Part shown: piece by piece, positions 47,411-57,497 of the stretch
Numbering within the stretch: position 1 is the first letter of the stretch
How the letters are laid out: the number at the start of each line of letters is the position of its first letter
From: Anisodus tanguticus
Lineage: Eukaryota; Streptophyta; Magnoliopsida; Solanales; Solanaceae
NCBI GenBank assembly: GCA_034509755.1
Contig: CM067546.1
Span: forward strand, 13,108,970 to 13,172,969
Length of the DNA stretch: 64,000 bases
Direction of reading: 5' to 3'
Position numbers and translations under genes: made by a program
Notes under the pieces: model-generated
The model's database searches: none
The model's input: the letters and a program-made list of their open reading frames with translations, nothing else
What the model was told of the DNA's origin: nothing

Positions 47411-47738
47411 TACCTCTATAAATAGGAAAGTTCTCTTTAGCACACCAAAAACACAAAGAGCAATAGTGAGTAAGAGAGTAGCCCACGGACTATCTTGTAT
47501 AGTCTAGAAATTGAGTGGGAATAATATTGTTGTAAGTTGTGTGAAATAAAAGAGTGTCATTTCTTTTGAAGGTATAGTAGTTTTTTAACACTATCAAATT
47601 GTAATAAGTAGTTTATATTCCTTCGCTCGATCGAGTATTTTATTTTACCCCGATTAAAAGCTTTGGTATCGTTGTTACTCTCTTATTCTTGCTATTTAAC
47701 ATAAGTAGTATTCCTGGGTGGGATATTATTTCCCAACA
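47411..47738 (+). repeat. Copia-A 3' LTR, distal part with TATA box
   Basis: It starts TACCTCTATAAATAGG; the strong TATA box TATAAATA is at 47417-47424, only a few bases from the Copia-B insertion. The end, ATTATTTCCCAACA, has the CCAACA form common in copia LTRs. Together with 37727-37921 the LTR would be about 520 bp. Nothing in it codes. Confidence 0.7.
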
Positions 47739-48596
47739 ATACACACACACAAACACACAAACACACACATAAATATGTGGTTTTGGCACATGATTTGTCC
47801 GTACGTATTGAGTTATGCACGTGTGAGATGTCCAAGATCTGATGATTGAGCCTCGAGTTATGTACGGGTGAGATGTCCAAGTTTTGATGATTGAGCCTCA
47901 GGCTACTAATATGGCATATGGATTGGATCCGTCCCTCCTGAGTCATTATAACTTATTACAACGGGCAGTGTCCATGCATGCTTGTTATATTGAAACATAG
48001 GGAATGTTTGTTTAAACTCTGAATCTTTATAGTACATATTGCTTCATCGACTCCTTTAATTGCATTTCACATAAATATTGTTGGCCTTGTGCATATTTAA
48101 ATGATGATGTTCTGTGCTTTATCGTTATTAGTGTTGAAATTTAATAGTTGTACATGTTTATGAAGTAAGTGTTTTTGATACAACTCTTGCCACTATTTTT
48201 TTGGGGACAATCGATGATACTTTCTGAGTACTTTTCTGTACTCATGATACAATTCTATATTGTATGTGCAAATACAGATTCGGGGGTCTGAGTTGGTGTT
48301 GAGTTTCAGTAATAAGTCGCTTGCCTTGTCCAATAACGGCTATGACCTCTTTCCATCCTTCTTTATTATATTTAACTTTCAGACAGACATTGTAAGTTCG
48401 AGTCAATTGATATACTGTCTTTTATTCTTGGTAGCTCATGAGTAGTCCTTGGGGTTTGTTACTATCGGTGTTATTTCCCTGGTTAGACTTTAATAGTACT
48501 TTGTTGAGAATGTGTTTAATTTGATTACAACCTTTTGGTTCGCCCGACATGGAATGGTTGTATGCCATCATGGTTTAGGTAATTTGGATCGTGACA
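47739..48596 (+). repeat. Gypsy-type LTR fragment with 45-bp repeat
   Basis: The end (GGTAATTTGGATCGTGACA, at 48596) and the hairpin GAGTAC / GTACTC at 48226-48243 match the pattern of the gypsy LTR ends in this window. The start is lost in a (CA)n-rich run at 47740-47772. Two direct 45-bp copies of AGTTATG(C/T)ACG and GAGATGTCCAAG, then TGATGATTGAGCCTC, lie at 47811-47900. No TG start or primer site is visible. Confidence 0.45.
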
Positions 48597-48665
48597 TCAA
48601 GTTATTACGGAAAAAAAAAACATCAAATATAAATCAATTTTTTTCTTAAAATATATAGATCAATC

Positions 48666-48849
48666 GAAGAGAAGCCTTTGAATAACTTGTAAAGTTGTTG
48701 TCATGTGACCAGAAGTCATGAGTTCAAGCCGTGGAAACAACTTCTTGTAAAAATGTGAGGTAAGATTGCGTACAATAGACCCTTGTGGTCCTGTCTTTCC
48801 GGACCCCGCGCATAGCGGGAGCTTAGTGCACCGGGCTGCCTTTTTAAAA
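48666..48849 (+). mobile_element. TS-type SINE with target-site duplication
   Basis: The 5' part is tRNA-derived: TTGTAAAGTTGTTG near 48687 is an A-box region and GAGTTCAAGCC near 48720 is the B box. The body contains TGCGTACAATAGACCCTTGT, GGACCCCGCGCATAGCGGGA and GCTTAGTGCACCGGGCTGCC, then a short T/A tail. The flanks AAAATATATAGATCAATC (48648-48665) and its near copy (to 48870) form a target-site duplication. The body matches the TS SINE of Solanaceae from memory. It is non-coding, made by Pol III and dependent on LINE machinery. It lies about 200 bp beyond the stop codon of the metalloproteinase gene. Confidence 0.85.
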
Positions 48850-49066
48850 AAAAATATATATAGATCAATCCATTATCCAGGGGACCAATATTTACAGATT
48901 ATGGTGCTATCTGGGTACTATGATTTCTCTATTGCAAACTCTGTTAAGACTTCTTCCATATTAGGGACTAGAAACTGGAAACAAATAATAAAAAGAAGGT
49001 TAAGAGTCAACTCCTTACATGACCATGACCAAAAGAATTTTGTATTGTAACTACGTAGTTTGTGCT

Positions 49067-50567
49067 TTACATAGACAACCACAAGACTAAGACCAAAATA
49101 AAATTAGACCATGTTAATGGTCTCTTCCTCATAAAAGTAACTCCATTGGAAGTATCAGATTCTGAAAGAGATTGATAGCTAAAATTAGGGTTTGAACCAT
49201 AAAGAGCTTGTATTCCTTTAATATCATCCATTTTCAAATCCACTTTCTTTTCTCTTGGTTTTAAGCTAGGGAACATCACTGCTTCCTGAACTGAAGTATG
49301 TGCCAACCCTAACAAATGTCCAATCTCATGTGTAGCTACTGATTCCAAATCAATAGCCACATCCGATTTCTCTCTTTCGAAGTCCACTGCCCATGTCTCC
49401 GCCGCATCCAGGTGGAACCTCCCGGTTTCTGGTGAAAATGCATGAGCTAAAACCCCTAGAACCCCATCAAATGGCTCTCCATCTCCATGATCACCTTTGT
49501 AAAACCCTATTTTAATATCTGCAAATCCATAATCGTTTCTTTCCAAGAATGTAACAGGTATTACCTGTTAAAGACATAACAAAATTAATTAATAAAAAGG
49601 TGATCTTTGTAACAGCTTATAAGAGTTTTAATGAAACTGTCATACAATTCAATATGGTATAACAGCAGGTAAGTACTCATAAGTTCAAATTTCACCTCTA
49701 CCCACAAAAACAAAGACAATAATCATGAAAGCGACCTGTTTAAATTACCCAAGAGACGATAACAATTTATGAAGCAACGACTCAACATATTCATGAATAA
49801 TAGTCATCCTTTGAAAAAAATTCCAACAAAAATTTATGAAGACTATGATGTATGTATAGCTAGCTCAATTAAAAGGATGGTAATATAGTATTCAACAAAC
49901 TTCACATGATGGTGTGCGTGGGACATAACATAGCATATATATCATGCACTTTCTCACTGCTTAAACTTTTAGATAAAATGGTCAGACATTTTAATATTAC
50001 CGATGCCCAATGGTTGAACGCACTTTGAAAAGCATCCTTTATCTCCGACATGCTCAATGAATTTATTACATACTCCGGCGAGAATGCATACGTCAAAGTT
50101 ATTGGTATACTTCTAGACCACCTTGGCTTGCCTGTGAAAAATGCGTAGTTTCTCTTTGCATGCATGAATAATTTAGGGGCAGAATCAGATAGGCCACACC
50201 TAGGTGAAATAATCTGAGAAACTGTATTTTCATCAAGTTTTCCGGTGACTGAGAGACCTAACTTTTCTTGATATTTAATCAAGGCATGCTCCAAGTGATC
50301 ATCAAATAAATCTGTAAAATTCAAGTTATCCATCTTCAAATACCCGAATCGATGGAAATACTTCTTGAGCTTAGAAATCCCACTGATTTTGTTGCCTCTA
50401 CTAGCATCAACAAATTTCTCAAATTCATGCCATTCATAACCTTGAATTTTATGATAATTTGTGAGATTAATAGGTTTGGAGGAAAAGAATAGTTGTGTTC
50501 TAGTAGAAAGGCATGGAGAGGAGAAGAAAAAGGAGACAAGCAAGAAGAAAGAAGAGAAGAAAGACAT
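49067..50567 (-). CDS. Matrix metalloproteinase (matrixin, M10A), two exons
   Basis: Exon 1 is 50567-50001 (189 codons) and exon 2 is 49564-49067, giving 354 residues. Joining at TCG|GTA keeps the frame and gives FNHWASVIPVTFLERND, the expected family sequence. Residues 1-22 form a signal peptide. The propeptide has a peptidoglycan-binding-like region (about 60-115) and the cysteine switch PRCGLSD at 122-128; family members usually have V or N-x-D after the G. The catalytic domain has GDGEPFDGVLGVLAHAF, the zinc site HEIGHLLGLAH (H268, E269, H272, H278) and the Met-turn VMFPS (M286). A hydrophobic C-terminus (NFILVLVLWLSM) suggests a GPI or membrane anchor. Known role: extracellular Zn protease in wall or matrix remodelling, development and defence. 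All key residues are intact, so it looks functional. Exact orthology was not assigned. Confidence 0.93.
49565..50000 (-). other. Intron of the metalloproteinase gene
   Basis: It is 436 bp, with donor TCG|GTAATATT and acceptor TTTAACAG|GTAATACC, AT-rich and T-rich before the acceptor. Reading through the donor would replace the conserved IPVTF with ILKCL and stop at 49902, losing the zinc site; splicing restores it. The 7-mer GGTAATA occurs at both ends. No known repeat is recognisable inside. Confidence 0.85.
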
Positions 50568-50609
50568 ATTGAATTGTGAGGGGAAGTGAGATATGGGAGA
50601 AGAAACTTT

Positions 50610-50617
50610 GTTATAAA
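50610..50617 (-). promoter_or_regulatory. Possible TATA box of the metalloproteinase gene
   Basis: On the minus strand TTTATAAC lies about 43-50 nt before the start codon, which would leave a 5' leader of only about 10-20 nt. The position is plausible but the leader is short, so another start site is possible. Confidence 0.35.
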
Positions 50618-50659
50618 GGAAATGTCAAATTTGTTATTTTGAAGTAAATAGTATACCAC

Positions 50660-51988
50660 ATTGAATTGTGACGGCCGAGTAATTGCTTTGATTTGGCAAA
50701 GTGTGTTATGATGGAAAAGTTAGGATGAATCTTCCTTCATGCTTTTCTGGTTGTTAGTCTCATCTTCTTTTCTTAAGGTTTGATTCTGACTGCGAAGGAT
50801 AAGGGGAGATGGTTGGTGAATCACTTTCTTCCTTTTGTGTTTCTTATGTCTTTAAGTTACCTATATTAACCCCAGGGGTCCGGTGTGACCTTATATCAGG
50901 CACACTCTATTTTCCCTCTTTATGATCATACCCTTCTGGCATTACAGACGTATGATAATTACGCTTCAATTGGAAGTTTTTATATTATTAGTATAGTTAA
51001 CCATGCATGTTATAACAGGTTAATTGACATTTTATTAGATTAACATCTACTGATTATCACTTTCTCGATTTTGTTTTCCGAATGAATATAAGTTACATAC
51101 CCTAATGGTGTAAAAAGATTATATTATCAATTTAATATGTGATAGCAGGTATGTTAATATTTTTTAACAAGTTGTCAATTAATGGTTATAATAAAAATTT
51201 GTGTAATTTCCAAATATCTAATTTGATTATGTAAATATCTTTTACATTGTAGTACATTAAAATTTGTCACAAATGGTTACCATTTACCAATTTCGCTCAT
51301 CCTCCACGTTTTCCAATTTATGGTAATGGCTGAGTAGACTAATTTGTAAAAGTAAATATATAGATTGTATGCAAAGGTAATATTTTTCCATTCAATCTAA
51401 CGAGTTCATGTGGCTACCAAACAGTAGTCCAATTAATATAAACCAAATTCAGTGGGTCAAGATAGAAGAATTTGAAAAGATGAAATTACCAATGTATTAT
51501 GATTATTATCTCACTCACCCATAAGAAGGATTTTATGTCTTTCTTTTCACTCAAGTTTTCTGGGAAATATCATGTTCGTTGTTTCTGAAAATGAAGAATT
51601 TAAGGTGTGCACTGTGTCAGAAGCAAGAGGGCTCAGAATTCTTGGTAAGGTATGGCCAGATATACAGTTACTCTTTCTAAGGGGTTTGTTTGGTTTTCAA
51701 GTAAAAAGAAAAAAAAAAAATTGGCTAACTGTGAGAAGCAAACTATAGAAGCACCAGTACTCGAAGGTGGTTATGATTATGATTGCTAGGAAGTCAGAAA
51801 AGAGAGGTCGTTTGAAACGTGCAAGTGAATCAAAGAGAAACTGTCCTTTTCTAACTTTACTATTTGCCTATTAGGTAGTGGTTAAGACTCAAAAGCGTTA
51901 TTAGGGAAATATAAAGTAAAATAAAAAGGCTCACCGATTTCAATATTGGAGAAGTCCAGTCCACCAGCAGCCTCGTTTTCGTTTTATT
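50660..51988. other. Upstream intergenic DNA, no gene seen
   Basis: AT-rich single-copy-looking sequence between the metalloproteinase and the hAT-like element. It has no long frame and no LTR or terminal-repeat signal that I recognise. It would contain the distal promoter of the metalloproteinase gene. Confidence 0.5.
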
Positions 51989-52126
51989 TACGGGTGTAAA
52001 AATTAGCCCAAATCCAAATGACGCTCAAGGTTTCATGAATTTGGACAAGAGTGATTTTGATGATAAATTAGTTTGAGTTAGCCCAAGTTGATCCGTCATA
52101 AATGAGCAGTCCAAATGAACCCATGA

Positions 52127-52685
52127 TGTCACGATCCAAACCGGAGGGCCATGACGGGCACCACTCTTCACATATTTATCAGCTAACCGTAATAAATCAT
52201 GGCCACAAGGGTCGTTATCAAATATTCGGTTGACACATACATCACAGTCGATAGGGCCATACACAACTACTATACACACGACAACTGTCTACAAGCCTCT
52301 AAAGAGTACATGACACCATAAGGTCGGGACAGGGCCCTTCCATACCCATATGCATATGCAAAATACCATACCACGACCAGACCGCAACTCTGATACAAAT
52401 AGAGTGCTCCAATATCAGCTAACCAGCCACCTACTAGTGCGAACCGTCACCTGTCTACCTGATCCTGCGGACATGAAACGCAGCGTCCCCAAACAAAAGA
52501 GATGTCAATACGATTAATGTACTGAGTATGTCAGGCATGAATAATAGCATAACAGGGATATAAACATAAACTGAGACAGAAACAGCCGACAGAGATAGCC
52601 GACCAGTAGTAAATTTCTCGAAGGGCCATAATATGCCTAAATGTCATAATATGCCTGTTGTATACATGCACACACACAAATGTAG

Positions 52686-52731
<46 letters not shown>

Positions 52732-54164
52732 CCACACAAGGGCATCTTCCTTCCCATAAAAACCTTTGTGGGCATAATCATTATCATATTGACCTTATTG
52801 GGCATCTTCCTTTTCGTGATATCAATACCAGTTGCAGGTGGTGTTGCGTATATAACGCCATTTCTTTTTTTCCCCATCCCCTACATATATATAATTCATA
52901 CCATATAGTAGTGTATGTAACATATGTGGGTCCAGGGTAATACATGAATGTAATGCAAATGCATGAATGATAATGAAACATCATGGGTGACATAATATCC
53001 TTGTACCTTCGGCTAACACTATGAACATTAACATGTACTTTCGACTCACATTGAAAATATCAACATCTTTCCCATATACCTCAATAAGGATTTAGGAACA
53101 TATTTAGACATGCTTTTATCATAGGAATCAATAACATGAACATTCCTTAACTACTAAGAGTAGAATAATTTATGGGACAATATTACGTTTACGTTTCGTA
53201 TTTAGAACATGCCAAAAGAATAAATGATTTGCCTTAACATACCTTGGACAATTTCCAATGATGCTGACAAGATCCGCCACTTTATAATCCATCTTATATG
53301 CCAAAAACTACTCTTCTTTAACATTATTTCACTTTAATGAAACTCGGATTCAACAACACGATAAAACAAAACAACAAGATTGAAGCGGTGAGCAAAACCT
53401 GTATGTCGTTCTTGAAAAATTCACACCGTACTTTCTTAAAATCGGGTGTCACATTATTGTTCTTAATTACATAAATTGCTGCAAGTTGTTTTAACGAAAT
53501 ATACTGGGAATCTCCAATTTGCTTTTCGTGGAGAGGAAGTACGATTTGTTTCCTTTAAAAGTGAAGGAGGAATGTTGCTACTACACAAGTAAGTATTATG
53601 TTGCTACCCCAAAAGAAAAGCCACGAGCAGCCCCTATTTTTCTGCCATGAAATTTTAATAAATTGAAGTTAAGGTTGGAGAATTTCTCATGCCTTTGCAC
53701 ATGTCACTCCTTGGCCAACTCTACTTTGTAGTCATAACTTTTACTTCCACCAAACACACAACAACACATAGTCACGTTCGTTGTTTTTCCCCTAGATGCC
53801 ATGTGGAAGTTTATCCGGTCAACACTAATTCATTATATATTATACTACTTAATCTGTTATACATCAAATTAATTTTTTGATTCCAATTCACTTAAATTTT
53901 GATGACTTATAAATTCTTCATATACTCAATGTCATAATCGTGCGATATAGTACTAGTCCAAAGCCTCTTTATGCACACACCAAATATTATTTTCGATCCC
54001 CGTCATCACACTTGTTAAGTCCAAAATTATTTCGAAGTTTTATCCTTTTATATACTAAGCTCTTCATTTTCATACGTGAATATGACCAAGAATCCTCCAA
54101 CGCTCGGATCTATTTACACACGTCTAACGATTTAAATCATGGTCCGAAAGTACGGGATGTTACA
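52127..54164 (-). mobile_element. Solo LTR of the Gypsy-1 family
   Basis: On the minus strand it runs TGTAACATCCCG (from 54164) to GGATCGTGACA (52127), 2038 bp. The target-site duplication is TCATG at 52122-52126 (minus sense) and TCAAG (one change) at 54165-54169. The hairpin lies at 52506-52524. A (TA)n run is at about 52686-52727. It is the duplicate of the Gypsy-1 insertion, which lost its interior here by LTR recombination. The frames 52025-52993 and 53689-54227 are artefacts. Confidence 0.88.
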
Positions 54165-54299
54165 CTTGATGATGCCAAACTTGACCCACGAAAATGCTCA
54201 ATCTTAACGATTAGAGTTCCGCTCTAGATTAGGTTTTTTGTTTGTAAATAATTATTTTTAAAAATCCTTTATTATTTCGGAACAATAAAAATACACCAA

Positions 54300-55330
54300 T
54301 GCACTCCAACCACCCACCACATTATCCATCCACCCTACCCCCTCCCCTACACCACCCACCTATGTACTGAACCACCCTCACATCTCTACCCCCTACGTTG
54401 TCTACTCCACCCCACCCCTACCTCCCTACCACCCCTACACACCCCATATACCCCCACCTCCCGCCCTACCCCCACCCCACTTGTCCTACCCATTCTCAAG
54501 TTTCTATTTCATTTTTTTTTTTACTTTTATAAACAATTTATAAAAATATGAAATTTTTTCTTACCTTCCCCCTCCCTAACCACACCTACCCCCTCCACCC
54601 CCCTCCCATTGCCATACCCCATTCTCAAATTTCTATGTCATATTTTTTTAAATTTTATCAAAAATATGAAATATTTTATTACCTCCCCCTACCGCACCTA
54701 CCCCCTCCACTCTCACCCCATCCTTAAATTTCTATTTCATATTTTTTGTTACTTTTATAAAAAAAAAATTAAAAATATAAAAAAATCTTACCTCCCCCTA
54801 CCCCCCTCCACCCCACCCCATGCCCTACCGCCAATCCCCAAATTTCTATTTTATATTTTTTTCACTTTTATAAAAAATATATAAAAAATATGAAATTTTT
54901 TCTTACCTCCTACCCCCTCCACCCCATGCCCTACCCCCATCCTCAAATTTCTATTTCATATTTTTTTACTATTATAAAAAAATTATTAAAAATATGGTTT
55001 TTATTTTATATATTTATTTTATTTATATATAAAATATTATTAAAAATGAGAAATATTCCATACCCCATCACCCAACCCCCCTCCCCCAACTACTCCCCGC
55101 CCTCCCACTCACCCCCAAATTTTCTATTTTATATATTTATTTTACTTTTATAAACTTTTTATAAATAAATGAGAAAATTGCTTATCCCATCTCCACCCTC
55201 CACCCAAAGTTTTTACTTTATATATTTATTTTACTTATACAATTTTTTTATAAAAAATGAAAAACTTTTCTTATCCCACTACCCATCCCCCTCCCTCTCA
55301 CCCCCCACTACCCCCTGCTCACCCATTATT
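54300..55330 (-). repeat. C-rich minisatellite-like array
   Basis: This is the inverted counterpart of 1340-2310. Units contain CCCATGCCCTACCCCCATCC-like segments separated by AT-rich halves with TTTCTATTTCATATTTTTT. Open frames here (54609-55414) consist of Pro/Phe/Ile/Tyr low-complexity sequence and are not genes. Confidence 0.75.
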
Positions 55331-55937
55331 TTATATATTTATTTTGCTTTTATAAAAAATGGTTTTTTTAAAAAAATTTATTCTTATTTTAAAAATAAAG
55401 ATATGAAAAAATAAAATATCATACAAAATAAAATAACATCATAGAAGGTAAGTTTGAAATTTGTAAAAGTAATAGGTCAAGTTTGGTTATGACCCATCAT
55501 TTAGCCCATCTTGACCCGCCCATCTTAGCCCATGTAAGCTTTGGGCGGGTTGAACATTGGTTCATCTATTGATTCATCCCATCTGACACCCCTAATTTTA
55601 TGTTACAGGAGTCAATATTGAATTCAACATTACAACTTCCTCTCATTCTCTCATTGAATTTGGTTTCGAACGAAATCCAAGTTGTAATATTTTAAGTTTA
55701 CTTTCACCCGTTAGCACCAACAAAAAGCCAGAGGAAGGCCTCATTTATATTTATTAACATTAAAATTTGTGAATCTAAATATACATATGAATATTAAGAT
55801 GTGTTTTAAAATTTAGATGTATGAATCTGAATATATATATATCTGAATATTAAGATATTGTATTAAAATTTAATTATTAAATAATTAAGATAGTTATCTT
55901 TTCACCTCTCTACCTTTCAAGGTAGGGGTAAGGTCTG

Positions 55938-56252
55938 TGTTAAATATACATAATATACACACAATATACATGTGTATATTATGTATATTGGCTCTTGGTT
56001 TCTACATGTTAAACCGTGTATCGTGTATATAATTTAGGTAATGTTTTAGTCTCATAGTTTAGGTAATTTTGTGGTGTAATTAGTATTGTACACTGACCAT
56101 AATATTTGTATTACCATAATTGTATAATTAGTGTTCAACTAGAATGAGGTTTTAGGAGTAGAATAGGAATAAGATTCTCCTATTATGGAAGTATGTAAAT
56201 TGTATATATACTCTTTCAATTAATGAAAATAATCAAGGGATTATTTCTTTCA
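55938..56252 (+). repeat. 5' LTR of Copia-C
   Basis: It runs TGTTAAATATACATAATA to GATTATTTCTTTCA, 315 bp, with a TATATATA-type box near 56200. The start is fixed by the break in the inverted repeat, and the end by the primer site. No 3' partner is present. Confidence 0.75.
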
Positions 56253-56266
56253 TGGTATCAGAAGTC
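56253..56266 (+). other. Primer-binding site of Copia-C
   Basis: TGGTATCAGAAGTC directly follows the LTR end. It is complementary to the Met-tRNA 3' end over its first ten bases, as in many plant copia elements. Confidence 0.75.
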
Positions 56267-56415
56267 TAGTTCTTAATCCTCTCTAAAAATTCTCCCAATT
56301 TCCATCCAACAACATCAATTTCCGAGCCCCTCCACATTGGAATTCGTGCCGACGGTTTATCCTCTCTTCGCAAAATTTTCTTTCAAATCCCTCAATCACA
56401 TATTGTTCTATCAAT

Positions 56416-57260
56416 ATGTCTACATCACGGAACACGTTTCATCCTGCCCTTACAATTTCTAACATCAAGAATAACATCCCTCTAGTTCTTGAAATAGAAA
56501 AAATGTCCAATATGCGACGTGGGCCGAACTGTTCAAAATTCACGCACAATCACATCAAGTCATCCATCACATAATCACCGCGGCTCCTGAGGATACGGAG
56601 GTGCCAAGACGTGAGGTTGATCCGAAGTTGTGGATAACTCTTGATGCCATCGTCCTTCAGTGAATACATTCCACAATTTCTACCGACCTTTTGCAAACGA
56701 TTATTGAACCTGACGCTATGGCGCAGACAACTTGGGATAGACTACGTGATATATTCCAAGATAATCAAAATTCTAGAGTTGTTACACTTGAGCAAGATTC
56801 CTCCCACGTCAATATGGAAGATTTCCCTAACGTTTCGACTTATTGCAAAAGATTAAAGGAATTGGCGGACCAACTCCGCAATGTTAGCGCTCCAGTTTCG
56901 AATGATCATTTGGTCCTCCAAATGGTTTCAGGCCTCTCTGAGGCCTATAGTGGTGTTGGCACGCTTCTTTGGCAAAGCAATCCGCTTTCGCAATTTTATC
57001 AAGCTCGTTCTATGCTTACACTCGAAGAAGCGGGCATGGCAAAAAATGTGGCTACCGGTGCTAGTCCCGTTGTCATGATGATCGAGTCCACGGTTCATCC
57101 TACCGGTTCCAACAACTCAGGCCAAAACCGCAACAACGGTGGCGGCAAAAAGGGTGTAAATAAGAAAACTAATGGCAAGAATTGCGATGGCAACAATGAC
57201 GGCAGCCGGCACAGTGGTAGTGGCGGTGGTGACCCTCGCAGCGGTCAGCAACAACAGTAA
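56416..57260 (+). pseudogene. Copia-C gag, broken near its start
   Basis: ATG at 56416 opens MSTSRNTFHPALTISNIKNN, and a frameshift near 56500 leads to YATWAELFKIHAQSHQV. A stop near 56660 is followed by the long frame from 56691: AQTTWDRLRDIFQDNQNSR, LKELADQLRNVSAPVSN, LVLQMVSGLSEAYSGVGTL and ARSMLTLEEAGMAKN. These are the conserved gag (UBN2-like) motifs of short copia elements. The C-terminus is Asn/Gly-rich with a Lys cluster (NGGGKKGVNKK) and no CCHC knuckle, as is common in this group. It ends at 57258-57260. Confidence 0.8.
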
Positions 57261-57497
57261 TTTTGGGCCCTGTAGTGGGCCTCTATGCAGTGACAGTGGG
57301 CCCCACAATCACAGTTTGGACCAAATAACTTTCAACCCCACTGGTAGTGGGTTGCCCAGCAGCAGTCCAGGCCCAACACGACTTGGTCCACTTCCAGTCA
57401 GTTCTCTAGGCCGAGGAAGCAAGCAGGGGTACTTGGGCCTCGGCCCCCGCAGGCCCATCACGCAGCGGAACCCACGTCTACCGACATCGAAGTCGCA

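Larger units (their letters stand above)
19394..47738 (+). mobile_element. Copia-A: Ty1/copia element split by nested insertions
   Basis: Four separated pieces read in order as one Ty1/copia pol: gag/protease/pre-integrase (19394-20110), integrase to RT (29383-30932), RT to RNase H (36627-37726), and 3' LTR (37727-37921 continuing at 47411-47738). Integrase before RT is copia order. Joining across each gap restores continuous homology, for example HL-F then EAL at 20110/29383 and LKK then ALYGLKQ at 30932/36627, and short duplications flank the insertions. The 5' LTR and start of gag are missing. It is the oldest element in this stretch. Confidence 0.8.
44188..47738 (+). repeat. Tandem duplication, second unit
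   Basis: Starting at TTTGGTAGAATTGAC it repeats 35857 onward: 765 bp of the large solo LTR, Copia-A RT/RNase H, proximal Copia-A LTR, then a single Copia-B LTR and the distal Copia-A LTR. The Copia-B interior is missing here, as expected after recombination between its two LTRs. Confidence 0.85.
51989..55594 (-). mobile_element. hAT-like element, complete copy, hosting a solo LTR
   Basis: The ends are TACGGGTGTAAAAATTAGCC (51989 onward) and, on the minus strand, TAGGGGTGTCAGATGGG (from 55594). Flanks GTTTTATT and ATTTTATG match at 6 of 8 positions, fitting an 8-bp hAT duplication with decay. Subterminal GCCC/GGGC-rich motifs (near 52001-52120 and 55495-55585) are typical. Without the solo LTR it is about 1.57 kb with no transposase. 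It carries the C-rich version of the minisatellite. It is the same insertion as 1037-2445, duplicated in inverse orientation. Confidence 0.6.
52127..55937 (-). repeat. Right arm of long inverted duplication
   Basis: This is the reverse complement of 700-4495. It ends at 55937, exactly where the Copia-C LTR starts inside the SINE scrap, so the homology was cut by that insertion. Bases 55595-55937 outside the hAT are also shared, which shows that the segment and not the transposon was copied. Confidence 0.85.

Noticed and set aside
48674..48730. Possible tRNA gene (A-box and B-box like motifs)
   Set aside because: The motifs belong to the tRNA-derived head of a SINE; there is no cloverleaf with anticodon and acceptor stem.
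49902..50567. Metalloproteinase as a single-exon 221-residue protein
   Set aside because: Reading through the GT at 50000 loses the conserved IPVTF and the zinc site; splicing to 49564 restores both in frame.
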